Source: JBCDAP01 sp038747915 (GTDB lineage Bacteria > Planctomycetota > Phycisphaerae > Phycisphaerales > UBA1924). From it: DNA of 64,000 bases. The stretch is from contig JBCDJJ010000004.1 in assembly GCA_038747915.1 (NCBI GenBank), forward strand, positions 18,974-82,973, read 5' to 3'. The first letter of the stretch is position 1. Each line of letters opens with the position of its first letter. Both the position numbers and the translations under genes were made by a program. Below are positions 1 through 8,200 of this stretch, piece after piece. The notes under the pieces were generated by a model. It was not told where the DNA came from, made no database searches, and saw only the letters and a list, made by a program, of their open reading frames with translations.

Positions 1-112
1 GCGGCGATTCCTCCGCGCCGGCTCGGTCGCTCACCGGCATCGGCGTGAACCTCCTCGCGGCCAGCCACCGGCCGGCCACGCGCTCGGGGTCATCACAGAA
101 ACACTCGAAAGC

Positions 113-140
113 CGCCGGGCGACCTCACGATCACCCGGCG
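113..140 (-). terminator. Candidate terminator hairpin after the two-repeat secreted protein
   Basis: On the minus strand a 10-bp stem (CGCCGGGTGA with TCGCCCGGCG, one U-G pair) closes an 8-base loop 25 bases after the stop codon at 165. A short GCTTTC tract follows rather than a long T run, so efficiency is uncertain. Confidence 0.45.
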
Positions 141-164
141 TGCATGGGTCGGTCTCGAAAGTAA

Positions 165-1832
165 TTACGGCTGAGGCGGGAACACGCCGCTGCACCCATC
201 GCCAAAGATGATCAGGATCTCGGTGAGGTCGAACGCATCGATCTCACCGAACGGTGCCGCGATATCGAGCCCGTTACAAGCCTCGGGCTGAACGATCTCG
301 ATCGTGAGATCGTCGAAGCTGAATTGCTCGCTCTGCGTGACGTTGTCGTTGCCGTAGCGGATCGCGAAGAGGCCGTAGCTGTCGAGGTTGCGCGAGTCGA
401 TGAAGGGGAACGAGATGCCGTTGTTCTGGACAACCCCATTGAAGGTCACGGTCTGTGTGTCCGCGGCGTAGTCGAGATCCACGATGACCTCGTTCCACTC
501 GCCCGACACGATGGTCACGACCGCGCCGTTCCCATCAACCATGTCGGCTCCGAAGTTCGAGCCCGGCGCGCCGAGGCCACCGATGTACTGCACCCGCCCA
601 TCACCGGCGACCTGCACGCGGCCGGCGTTCTCCACACCAAGCCCGCCGGCACCGTCGGGGTCGATCCGACCGATGCGGTAGACCTGCACGATCTGCGATG
701 CGGGGTCGTCCGCGGTGCCCGGCTCGCCATCGAGTCCATCGCTGGTGTCGATCGGCGTGTCCTGACGGAAGTAGAACTGGGTGCGCACGGTGTGTGTGCC
801 ATCCTCGATGCCATTGAGCGATGCCTCGGTGGGTACAAAGCGGACGTTCTGGAAGCTCAGGGCCGGGTTGAAGTCCTGCGCGACCTCGACGCCCTGCATG
901 CCCGTTCGGGCCGCCGCTGCCGCGATCTCACCGACCGACGACGATCCCGACCACGCGATCGGCGCGCCCTGCCCGCTGAGCGTTCCGCCGAGCGTGTACC
1001 CCTCGCCGGCCTCGAAGCCGACCGCCGACGACACCGCGGGCATCGGGAAGCTCGATACCGTCCCGATCTCCAGGTTGTCGAAGTCGTACGGCACCGCGGC
1101 CGGATCGGTGCCCGCCGAGTTGCCGTACCGGAACGCGAACACGCCGTAGCTTGGGATGCCCGTGCCGGAGAAGTCGCTCGCGAGCGGCAGCGTGCCCTGG
1201 ATCACACCGTCGACCACCACGACCTGCTCGAGCGTGTCGAGATCCGCGTAGACCTCGATCTGCACGAACGTACCGGGCGTGAGAACGAGTGCTGAACCAC
1301 CACCGTCAACGACAATCACCTCGCCCGATGATGTACCGATAGTGATCCGGCCGTCTTCGAACAGGTTGATTCGACCGATATTCTGCTCCCCGACCGGACC
1401 GCCGCCATCCGGATCGAGCCGACCCGCCCGGAGCACCACCGCCTGAGCGGACGTGGGGCTCGACGCAAGAGTGGCCCCCGGCGCAACACGAAGATCCAGC
1501 GCGGTGCGCACGATGCCGGTCCCATCGTTCGCGCCGCCACCCGGGAACATCGCACCGGGCACAAAGCGGGTGTTGGCAAAGGCAAAGCCATTGAGCAACT
1601 GCGAGCGCACGCCCGCGCTCCCCCCGACGCCCACACCGGCTTCAACGAAGAACGGCTCGGCCGACCCGACCCACGAGATCGGGCTGCCCTGCCCCGTGAG
1701 GGCCACGCCGGCGGTGTACCCGCCGCCAGACTCGAACCCGATCGTCTGCGCCGCCGCCGACCCCAGCCCGAGGATCGATGCCGAAGCGAGCACACCCACC
1801 ACGGGCGAACAGCGAATCGTGTTGATCAACAT
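165..1832 (-). CDS. Secreted protein with two copies of an FEG-type domain and a C-terminal dockerin-like segment
   Basis: This 555-residue protein has no recognised enzyme domain. A signal peptide is visible (residues 1-29, ending AAAQ). Two homologous units follow, at about 30-260 and 270-520. Each starts with GFE.G.GYT.G..L.GQG.PI.W.GS, carries a G(R/I)..PDG core and ends with YG.FA(I/F)RYGN...F(D)(N/D)L. The last 35 residues hold a Cys-flanked EIDAFDLTEIL segment like the planctomycete 'GC-type' dockerin-like anchors. The same FEG unit occurs in the GH10 protein at 8201-10774. A jelly-roll or LamG-like surface or sugar-binding role is inferred. The start is supported by AGGAG nine bases upstream of ATG. 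The downstream pseudopilin and xylanases suggest a shared locus. Confidence 0.7.
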   Translation of the reverse strand: MLINTIRCSPVVGVLASASILGLGSAAAQTIGFESGGGYTAGVALTGQGSPISWVGSAEPFFVEAGVGVGGSAGVRSQLLNGFAFANTRFVPGAMFPGGGANDGTGIVRTALDLRVAPGATLASSPTSAQAVVLRAGRLDPDGGGPVGEQNIGRINLFEDGRITIGTSSGEVIVVDGGGSALVLTPGTFVQIEVYADLDTLEQVVVVDGVIQGTLPLASDFSGTGIPSYGVFAFRYGNSAGTDPAAVPYDFDNLEIGTVSSFPMPAVSSAVGFEAGEGYTLGGTLSGQGAPIAWSGSSSVGEIAAAAARTGMQGVEVAQDFNPALSFQNVRFVPTEASLNGIEDGTHTVRTQFYFRQDTPIDTSDGLDGEPGTADDPASQIVQVYRIGRIDPDGAGGLGVENAGRVQVAGDGRVQYIGGLGAPGSNFGADMVDGNGAVVTIVSGEWNEVIVDLDYAADTQTVTFNGVVQNNGISFPFIDSRNLDSYGLFAIRYGNDNVTQSEQFSFDDLTIEIVQPEACNGLDIAAPFGEIDAFDLTEILIIFGDGCSGVFPPQP

Positions 1833-1997
1833 CTCAGTGCACTCCTGATCACAATGAACTCATCACCCCCCGGCGAGCACGAACACCTGCTCACTGGCAC
1901 ACACACGACCAGCGGAGGGGGAAAGGCCCGCCAGCGGTGTCCCGCGGCCGAGGCCACACTTGACCAACATGTCCATCGATGCGTTCCGACACCCGCG

Positions 1998-2012
1998 ATT
2001 GCACCGAGCAAT
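1998..2012. promoter_or_regulatory. Short inverted repeat in the gap before the two-repeat protein
   Basis: ATTGC-ACCGA-GCAAT is a perfect 5-bp inverted repeat in the gap between the secreted protein (start 1832) and the pseudopilin end (2042). It could be an operator for the secreted gene. The short arms make chance occurrence possible. Confidence 0.2.
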
Positions 2013-2041
2013 GTTGCAGCCCGCTCCCGGACTGCGAAGTC

Positions 2042-3007
2042 CTACGGCGAATACGCCGTCATCACCGGCCAATCGCCCCAGTCGTTCGGGTTCGAGCGAT
2101 CGACATCCCGTGCCCCGGTCCCGAGGACCCACCGAGGCGTGTACTGCTTGTTGAACACCTGTTCGGTCCCCACCACGATGGTCGAGTTCACATCCTCGAA
2201 GCCCTCGGTGGTGAACACACTGCCATCGGCGCGAAGCCACCCGCGGCGGCCCGAGTACATGCGATAGTCGTACGCTTCATCCCAGTCCACGAGTACCCCG
2301 CCTCCCTGCTGGAAGACCGCCTCTGTCTCGTACTCGTTCGCGCGCCGAACCGTGTCGCGCCACGGCTGATACACCTTCTGGTCCTGCCAGCTCTCCTTGA
2401 TGATGAACTGGTCACCGGGATGTGCGATCGCGGTGAAGCGGAAGGGCGCGAACTGACCCCCGGGCACGTTGTCGAACTGATACTGGCCTCTGGCATCGAG
2501 CTCTTCCGTGCGCACGTGCGGGAAGATCCAGTTGTGCCCGAGATAGCTCTTGGCGAATAATCCATCGGTCACCTGGCCAGCACCGGTCGTGATCGTCGAC
2601 TTCCACTGCGACCGATGGCCGGGGCTGTAGAAGATCTCGAGCTCGTTCCGACTCCACAGCGAGTATTGGTCGACAGAACCAAAGGCTTCAGACACCTCCA
2701 CGGTGAACGCGTGATCCGCGAGCCGGTAGGCCCAGCTGTTGTTGTTGTTCTCATCGCCAGCAGACGCCTTGAGCGGATCGGGGTTGAAACCCGACGGCGG
2801 CGCGAAGTCGTCGTGGTCGATCGTGTACGCCACCACCAGCACGCCAATTTGCCGCAGGTTGCCCTGGGAGAGCAGCAGCTGCGCGTTCTCACGGCTCCTG
2901 CCGAGTGCGGGGAGCAACAGACCGATCAGCAGCGCGATCACCGCGACCACCACGAGCAACTCAATGAGCGTGAAGGCTTGGTTCGGGACACGGCGGGAGA
3001 TGGTCAT
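2042..3007 (-). CDS. Pseudopilin-like protein with prepilin N-terminal cleavage/methylation signal
   Basis: This 321-residue protein begins with a short basic leader and then FTLIELLVVVAVIALLIGLL, the class III prepilin signal: cleavage before F, Glu at +5, and a hydrophobic assembly helix. The rest is a variable extracytoplasmic domain with a WLRADGSVF patch near the C terminus, matching the DG end of the H-X9-DG pseudopilin tails common in Planctomycetes. It would be processed by a prepilin peptidase and inserted in the inner membrane or a type II/IV filament. The ATG has GGAGA five bases upstream. It lies between the two-repeat secreted protein and the sulfatase, downstream of a LacI-type palindrome. 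Its specific substrate or assembly role is unknown. Confidence 0.85.
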   Translation of the reverse strand: MTISRRVPNQAFTLIELLVVVAVIALLIGLLLPALGRSRENAQLLLSQGNLRQIGVLVVAYTIDHDDFAPPSGFNPDPLKASAGDENNNNSWAYRLADHAFTVEVSEAFGSVDQYSLWSRNELEIFYSPGHRSQWKSTITTGAGQVTDGLFAKSYLGHNWIFPHVRTEELDARGQYQFDNVPGGQFAPFRFTAIAHPGDQFIIKESWQDQKVYQPWRDTVRRANEYETEAVFQQGGGVLVDWDEAYDYRMYSGRRGWLRADGSVFTTEGFEDVNSTIVVGTEQVFNKQYTPRWVLGTGARDVDRSNPNDWGDWPVMTAYSP

Positions 3008-3055
3008 CGTGATCTCCGATGCGGCGCAGGCCCGGGGCCGGCTGTCGCCGCCTGT

Positions 3056-3065
3056 AAACCGGTTT
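3056..3065. promoter_or_regulatory. Candidate LacI-family operator upstream of the pseudopilin
   Basis: AAACCGGTTT is a perfect 10-bp palindrome centred on CG, the hallmark of LacI/GalR-family operators. It lies 49 bases upstream of the pseudopilin start, where a bound repressor could block transcription. A LacI-family gene sits in the same locus (10837-11979). The pairing of this regulator with this site is inference. Confidence 0.45.
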
Positions 3066-3083
3066 GCCGGTACATTTCAGTTA

Positions 3084-3097
3084 GTTGAACATACAAC
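3084..3097. promoter_or_regulatory. GTTG-N6-CAAC inverted repeat
   Basis: GTTG-AACATA-CAAC lies 77-90 bases upstream of the pseudopilin start. The same half-sites with the same spacing recur at 3345-3358 (GTTG-TTCGTA-CAAC). A common binding protein is possible but the arms are short. Confidence 0.25.
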
Positions 3098-3150
3098 AAG
3101 ATATCGACGAATCGAGGAATGACCGCAAGGAATCAGCGATTATTTCACGC

Positions 3151-3173
3151 ATCCGTCGATCCAGGCGACGGAT
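3151..3173. other. Perfect 8-bp hairpin in the sulfatase-pseudopilin gap
   Basis: ATCCGTCG and CGACGGAT flank a 7-base loop. There is no T run on either side, so it is not a standard terminator. It may be a folded leader or RNA-processing site. Confidence 0.3.
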
Positions 3174-3342
3174 CAACGCCCAGGACCAAGAAACGCCGGA
3201 TCGAGACTCATATGAGAGTAAAACATTTCACTTTCTGATCTCTCGTCCTCTTCGCACGATATCGTGGCCGATGAGCACCGATTCAATGGCCGATACACCG
3301 CGCTAGCCCGCTGGAGGCATCCCAAGCGACGGGAAACACACC

Positions 3343-3360
3343 GAGTTGTTCGTACAACTC
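3343..3360 (-). terminator. Hairpin at the sulfatase stop codon
   Basis: GAGTTGT-TCGT-ACAACTC is a perfect 7-bp stem that overlaps the TGA of the sulfatase gene. The following minus-strand bases (GGTGTGTTTCCC) are only mildly T-rich. It may end the MATE-sulfatase transcript or act as a protein site, given its match to the repeat at 3084-3097. Confidence 0.35.
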
Positions 3361-4651
3361 ATGTGCGTGGCCACGGCGCTGCCACCGACTCCATCGCCAG
3401 GTCGTAGTACGGCATGTGGACCGGGCCACGCAGGATCGGGTCGTCGAGCGCCCTCAAATGGTCGAGCAGCTTCGCATCGAGTGCCGCCCCGACCGACGCC
3501 CACTCCGGATCCGGCGCGAGATCGACCAGCTCGTGGGGATCGGTCTCCAGGTTGTAGAGCTCCACGAACGGCAGTTGCTCCATGGTGGCCCAACGCCCGC
3601 TCGACAGGTCGACCGGCACGGCCCGTCGACGCTTGGGAGCGAAGTTGCGGATCAGCTTGTACCGCGGCGTACGCACACAGCGCATCCCATCATGCACCCA
3701 GATCGCGAAGAGCGATTCACGGACCTCGTCGTTCGACACGCCGCGCGCCTGCGCCGAGAACGACATACCGTCGAACTCAGTTGGTGAATCAACACCGGAG
3801 AGCTCCAGAATCGTCGGCAACACGTCGACATTGCTGAGCAGCGCATCGCACGTCCGTCCGCCATCGATCCCCCCACCCGGCCAGCGCATCACCAGTGCCG
3901 TCTCGAGCCCAGCGTCGTACAACGACCATTTCGCGGCCCGCCCCCCTACTTCTACACCGTGGTCCACCGTGAAGACGATCAGGGTGTCATCCTCGAGCCC
4001 GATGTCGCGGATCGCTTCAAGGGTCGCGCCGATCGCCTCGTCCACGCGGCGCACCATGCCTTGAAGACCGGCAAAGTGCGCACGAGCACCATCGTTCTCG
4101 ACGACCCACGGCGGTACCCACACACCACGCTCGTCGTCCGGCGCGCACCCGTCGTAGTCGTACGGCGTGTGCGTCTCGAAAAAGCCGAGCTGGAGGTACA
4201 TCGGGCGATCGCCCCGTCCGCGTGCTCGGATGTACTCGGTGATCGCGGGAGCCGCTCGGTGCGCGCCGATCTCCTCCATCACCAGATGGCGATCGAACCC
4301 GAGGGTGGAGACGTCTTCCGTCTCATGCTGAAAACGGCCGAGGATGGTCTCGTAGCCCGCGCTACGGAGGAGGTGAGAGATGTGCTGCTCGCCCGGGTTC
4401 ATCTCCCAGAGCCACGGACTGTGCGTGAGGCCCATCAGCCCGTTCCGCTGCGGGTACCGACCGGTGGTGAGCGCACCGCGGCTGGCGCTGCACACCGGTG
4501 CGGTTGCGAAGTGACTCGAGAATCGCACGCCCTCGGCGGCCAGTTGATCGATGTGCGGGCTGACCACGCTTGGGACGCCGTAGCACCCAAAGTGCCGGCC
4601 GGTGTCATGCAGCGTGATGAGCACGATGTTGGGTTTGCTCAAAGTCGACAT
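3359..4651 (-). CDS. Sulfatase of the one-cysteine (formylglycine-dependent) type
   Basis: This 430-residue enzyme of the COG3119 alkaline-phosphatase-like sulfatase family hydrolyses sulfate esters or N-sulfates. The motif C-S-A-S-R (Cys54) fits the C-x-(P/A)-x-R signature of which the Cys becomes formylglycine. Metal-site motifs are HDTGR near residue 15 and FTVDHG with a downstream K-x(3)-YD. The HDTGRHFGCYG head resembles the N-sulfoglucosamine sulfohydrolase-like subgroup. The chosen ATG has GGAG eight bases upstream and follows the MATE stop by 37 bases, so the two genes are probably cotranscribed. No export signal is evident, unlike many planctomycete sulfatases. Its place beside GH10 enzymes suggests desulfation of a polysaccharide; the substrate cannot be read from sequence. 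Confidence 0.88.
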   Translation of the reverse strand: MSTLSKPNIVLITLHDTGRHFGCYGVPSVVSPHIDQLAAEGVRFSSHFATAPVCSASRGALTTGRYPQRNGLMGLTHSPWLWEMNPGEQHISHLLRSAGYETILGRFQHETEDVSTLGFDRHLVMEEIGAHRAAPAITEYIRARGRGDRPMYLQLGFFETHTPYDYDGCAPDDERGVWVPPWVVENDGARAHFAGLQGMVRRVDEAIGATLEAIRDIGLEDDTLIVFTVDHGVEVGGRAAKWSLYDAGLETALVMRWPGGGIDGGRTCDALLSNVDVLPTILELSGVDSPTEFDGMSFSAQARGVSNDEVRESLFAIWVHDGMRCVRTPRYKLIRNFAPKRRRAVPVDLSSGRWATMEQLPFVELYNLETDPHELVDLAPDPEWASVGAALDAKLLDHLRALDDPILRGPVHMPYYDLAMESVAAPWPRT

Positions 4652-4688
4652 GGGGGTCACTCCAGATCGGCCATCAACGGCCTTGGGG

Positions 4689-6140
4689 TCACAGACGAGT
4701 GCGCCGCCACCGGCCCGTCCGCCACCGGAACCAGATCGGCACGATGCGTGTCGCATCATCGAGCGCAAGCCCGAGCCATAGGCCCGTGAACGGATCGATG
4801 CCACACCAGTGCTGCATCAGCCCCGGGTTTGGGAGTTCACCGAGGGGGCCCAACGGGATGGTCACCCCCGAGCACAGCCAGCACAGCAGCGGGCGATTCA
4901 ACAAGTAGGTCCACAGCTGCGTGCGCATGGCACCGACCACATCACCCGCGCCGCGGAGCGACGAGACCAGCACCATACCGATCGCGAGCGGCGGCCCGCA
5001 CCAGACATACGCCCGCACGGCCTTGGAGACCAGGTGTACGTGTTCGGGCTGATCGGACAGCAGCTCAACGATCGGGACCGCGAAGGCGAGGAGTGCGCCG
5101 CAGATCACTGTGGACGCAGCGATACCGATCACGCACGCGCGGTACATCGCCCGTTGCGATTCCTCTGGGTTGCGCGCGCCGAGATGCTGCCCGACCAGCG
5201 TTGCCGCTGCAGTCCCGACGGCGATCGTGGGCATGAACACGAACGCTGAGAGACGGAACGTGAGCAGTTGAGTGCCAAGCAGCCCTTCATCGCCCGATCG
5301 CTCGCCGATCCACCCCGCGAATCGCATGAGCATCAGGTGTGACGACCAATTGACAAAGGCGATCACCGCGCCCGGCCATGCCGCAAACGCGAGACGGGCG
5401 ATGATCGAACGGTCAATGCGGAGACGCCGACGTCTGAGCCGAACACCATGCACACCACGCCCGAGCATGATCAAGATGCAGACCGCCCCCGCCGACCACG
5501 CCAGTGCGGTCCCCATACCAATGCCGAGCACACCCAGCTTGAGAGGAGACGGGTTGGGCAGGCCGAGCACATCGGCGCCCGAGAGCACGTACGACACCAG
5601 CGCGTTCAGGATGTTCACACCCAGGTTCACCTGGAAGGCGCGGAGCGTGTCGCCTGTCGCCCGGAGGCAGGCAACCCCCTGAAACAGCACGAGAAACGCG
5701 GGCAACCCGATGCACATCGGCACCAGGTAGCTCGTCGCGAGCGAGACCGCATCGCCCTGCGCGCCAAACACCCGCGAGATCGGTCCGGCGCCGATGGCAC
5801 CGAAGAGCCCGAGCGCCCCACCGATCAGTGCCCCGAGCACGATCGCCTGCGCGACGACGGCGCTCGCTGCAGCGAGCCGCCCAGCCCCGATCGCACGGCT
5901 TACCGTCGCGGTGACACCAGCGCCCACCGCCATGCCGACCAGCGTGAGCAGCCAGTGCGCCAGTGCGCCCACCGCGACCGCGTCGGTCGCTTCGAGGGAG
6001 ATCGACGCTGCGAACGTCGCATCCACCAACCCGACGAGCGTGTTCATCACCAGCTCGAGCATGACCGGCCACGCGAGCTGCAGGACCGCTGGCCAGGGGC
6101 GCACCCCTGCGAGTCGCCCGCGCTGGATGGACGGCCCCAT
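4689..6140 (-). CDS. MATE-family multidrug/solute efflux transporter
   Basis: This protein of about 483 residues has 12 predicted membrane segments in two halves. It is an Na+/H+-coupled exporter of the MATE family by its pattern (LAWPVMLELVMNTLVGLVD at the first helix, TGD and LRGAGDV loop motifs, GQHLGARNPEES). The first helix starts near residue 17 from the chosen ATG. The reading frame stays open upstream to a GTG at 6224, so the exact start is uncertain. It sits between the GH10 gene (18 bases from the earliest start) and the sulfatase in one direction, suggesting a MATE-sulfatase transcript. The substrate is unknown; export of a sugar-derived or toxic compound is only a guess. Confidence 0.85.
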   Translation of the reverse strand: MGPSIQRGRLAGVRPWPAVLQLAWPVMLELVMNTLVGLVDATFAASISLEATDAVAVGALAHWLLTLVGMAVGAGVTATVSRAIGAGRLAAASAVVAQAIVLGALIGGALGLFGAIGAGPISRVFGAQGDAVSLATSYLVPMCIGLPAFLVLFQGVACLRATGDTLRAFQVNLGVNILNALVSYVLSGADVLGLPNPSPLKLGVLGIGMGTALAWSAGAVCILIMLGRGVHGVRLRRRRLRIDRSIIARLAFAAWPGAVIAFVNWSSHLMLMRFAGWIGERSGDEGLLGTQLLTFRLSAFVFMPTIAVGTAAATLVGQHLGARNPEESQRAMYRACVIGIAASTVICGALLAFAVPIVELLSDQPEHVHLVSKAVRAYVWCGPPLAIGMVLVSSLRGAGDVVGAMRTQLWTYLLNRPLLCWLCSGVTIPLGPLGELPNPGLMQHWCGIDPFTGLWLGLALDDATRIVPIWFRWRTGRWRRTRL

Positions 6141-6242
6141 CGCGCGGTCGGTGCGCGCGCCGGATGAATCGCGGACCACGGACAACGCAGGTCTCCGGTC
6201 TCCGGACGGGTGTAACGCGCACACGCCGGTGCATGCACGCGA

Positions 6243-8093
6243 CTACCGCAGCACCACCTCGGCCTCGAAAGGCCCTGGCATGATCTCGACACGCTGCTCA
6301 GCGGTACGGCCGTCGTGTTCAACCCGAATCGTGTGTACACCATGGTGCGCACGTGTGGCGTACACACCCCGCTCGCCCGTCGTCCCGCGCTCGTCGGTGC
6401 GCCACTCACTGAGCAGGAGGCGCTCGATCACCTCGCCGCTCGGCTTGAGCGACCAGTCCAAGCGGTACATAAGGGTGTTGTGACGCCAGTGGAAACCATC
6501 CCAGAAGTGCCACAGTGTGACCATCTCCACCGCGGGGTGGGAGTACAGCGCCGTCAGAACGTCACGCGTGTACTCGGCCTGGAGCGTCTCATCACTCGTG
6601 ACAACATCCAACTCCGTGATGCGGATGGGAAGGTTGAACTGCGCAAAGTCATCAAGGATCTCGACCAGCCGGGCCGGCGGTGTCAGCCCGCCGGTCGCGA
6701 AATGCCCCTGAAGACCCAGACCGTCGAGCGGCGCCCCGGCGTCCTGCAGCAGCGTGAGGATTCGCTTCAGCTCCGCTTGCTGCGGCGTCTCGCTCGTGCC
6801 GCCGCCCGGGAGGATGTGCGTCTCGTTGAGAATCAGTCCCACATCGGGGTCGGTCTCGCGGGCGAGATCGAGCCAACGGATCATGGCCTCGTCGCCGAGG
6901 AGTGCCATGAAATCGTTGTTTCGGCACGGTTCGTTGATCGCATCCCACTCAGCGATCCGGCCGCGGAGCGCCGCCGCACCGTCGCGGACACGATCATCGA
7001 TCGCCGCGGCCAAGGCGCTCGGGTTGCCCTCGAGCGCACGAACATGCTCCACGCGCGTCTTCCGCCAGCTCGGCCAGACCAGGGTGTGCCCGCGGATGTC
7101 GAATCCCCGGCTCGCCAGCCACTCGATCGCTCGCTCGGCACGCTCGCGGGTGGCGGGCTTCACCCAGGCTCCCCACTTCAGCGCGTTCGCGATGGCCACG
7201 AACGAGAATCGACCACTGGTCAGCGCCCGGCGGTACCGATGGGCATCTTCGGTCTGATCGAGCAGGAGATCGACCTGTACAGCAGTCCCAAGCTGAAACG
7301 CCGACTGCTCCATCGTGACCGCCACCCTCGCGTCAACAACCGGCACTCCGGACGCGTCGAGCACTCGAACGCTCACCGGCGAGGTGCGGTGCGTGCGGAT
7401 CCTGGCCGCAGCCTCGGCTCGCCATGGTGCATCGGCGCTGCGACCGTCATAGTCCGGTGAGGTCACCGGGAGGTCGCGCACACGGACCGCATCGCGGAAG
7501 TTGACGAGCTCGATGTCGGCGAGCTCGACGGTTTGCTCACGCAGCGCGAGCCCGAAGGCCAGCTCGGACTCGCCGGTGCGGTGATTGCGGATCGCACGGA
7601 AGGGCACCAACAGCTCGGACCACTCTTGTCCAACCTCGAACATGTGCTTGAGCGAGGGATCGAAGGGCGGGCCGGGGTGCTGAAAGTAGGCCAGGAACGC
7701 CGCGGTCCCGGTCTCGTGGTTCACCCTCGTCGCGCGGGCACGAAGCCGGAGGAGCATCACATCGCCCGTCCGTACCGGCGCGAGGTCACGGGTCTTGAAC
7801 TCGGCGTGCCAGTGACGGTCACCCGGGCGCTCGACGGCCACGCGGTGGAGGTCACCGCCGCCTTCGGCATCGGCGTGCTCGTGCGTCGCGATCTGGCCCG
7901 GTGGTCCGTAGTTGAAGAGCTGGAACGCGGCGTCCGGCAGGATCACCGCTTCGCCACCCGGTGGCACGTCGGGCGGGGTCGACTCCGCCTGCACAGACGC
8001 GGGTGCCCCGAATGCGAGAACGAGCAGGAGCGTTAGACCAGCAAGCAACGAATAGATTAATTGGTCTATCCAGCCTGATGTCGGTCTCGACAT
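6243..8093 (-). CDS. Glycoside hydrolase family 10 (endo-1,4-beta-xylanase-like), secreted
   Basis: This 616-residue retaining glycoside hydrolase has an N-terminal signal or anchor helix at about residues 10-36. A beta-rich region at about 50-200 resembles carbohydrate-binding modules and precedes the GH10 barrel (about 255-565). Catalytic residues are visible: the acid/base Glu388 in WDAINEP and the nucleophile Glu494 in ITELDV. The RGHTLVWPSW and LQGHF motifs are also typical of GH10. The start at 8093 is chosen because AGGAG lies six bases upstream; a longer frame begins at 8117. It is divergent from the second GH10 gene across about 107 bases. There is no dockerin-like tail, so it may act cell-attached. 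Xylan is the usual GH10 substrate; specificity here is inferred. Confidence 0.92.
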   Translation of the reverse strand: MSRPTSGWIDQLIYSLLAGLTLLLVLAFGAPASVQAESTPPDVPPGGEAVILPDAAFQLFNYGPPGQIATHEHADAEGGGDLHRVAVERPGDRHWHAEFKTRDLAPVRTGDVMLLRLRARATRVNHETGTAAFLAYFQHPGPPFDPSLKHMFEVGQEWSELLVPFRAIRNHRTGESELAFGLALREQTVELADIELVNFRDAVRVRDLPVTSPDYDGRSADAPWRAEAAARIRTHRTSPVSVRVLDASGVPVVDARVAVTMEQSAFQLGTAVQVDLLLDQTEDAHRYRRALTSGRFSFVAIANALKWGAWVKPATRERAERAIEWLASRGFDIRGHTLVWPSWRKTRVEHVRALEGNPSALAAAIDDRVRDGAAALRGRIAEWDAINEPCRNNDFMALLGDEAMIRWLDLARETDPDVGLILNETHILPGGGTSETPQQAELKRILTLLQDAGAPLDGLGLQGHFATGGLTPPARLVEILDDFAQFNLPIRITELDVVTSDETLQAEYTRDVLTALYSHPAVEMVTLWHFWDGFHWRHNTLMYRLDWSLKPSGEVIERLLLSEWRTDERGTTGERGVYATRAHHGVHTIRVEHDGRTAEQRVEIMPGPFEAEVVLR

Positions 8094-8200
8094 GTGGTTC
8101 TCCTGGCGGGAATTCACTGGTCTCAGTGCTGGTTGTAGGTTAATCTTGCTTCAGACGGCGTCAAGCGCCGGCCACGCACGAGAGCACCGGAGGTCTTCCG
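8094..8200. promoter_or_regulatory. Divergent promoter region between the two GH10 genes
   Basis: The region between the divergent GH10 starts (8093 and 8201) must carry both promoters. An imperfect inverted repeat is visible at 8148-8166 (GCTT-CA-GAC-GGC-GTC-AAGC). Both genes have AGGAG/GGAGG sites close to their starts. No copy of the AAACCGGTTT palindrome is present. Confidence 0.4.

Larger units (their letters stand above)
3008..3358. other. Intergenic regulatory region, about 350 bases, no gene
   Basis: This gap, less GC-rich than its surroundings, separates the pseudopilin (start 3007) from the sulfatase end (3359). I see no convincing coding sequence. It holds a CG-centred palindrome (3056-3065), a GTTG-N6-CAAC repeat (3084-3097), a perfect 8-bp-arm hairpin (3151-3173) and the hairpin next to the sulfatase stop (3343-3360). 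Confidence 0.6.

Noticed and set aside
324..1295. 323-codon plus-strand open frame opposite the two-repeat secreted protein
   Set aside because: Arg/Asp/Val-rich product typical of antisense frames in GC-rich DNA; the minus-strand gene has signal peptide and repeats.
3085..3306. 73-codon plus-strand open frame in the pseudopilin-sulfatase gap
   Set aside because: No ribosome binding site, biased composition, and it overlaps several palindromes; read as noncoding.
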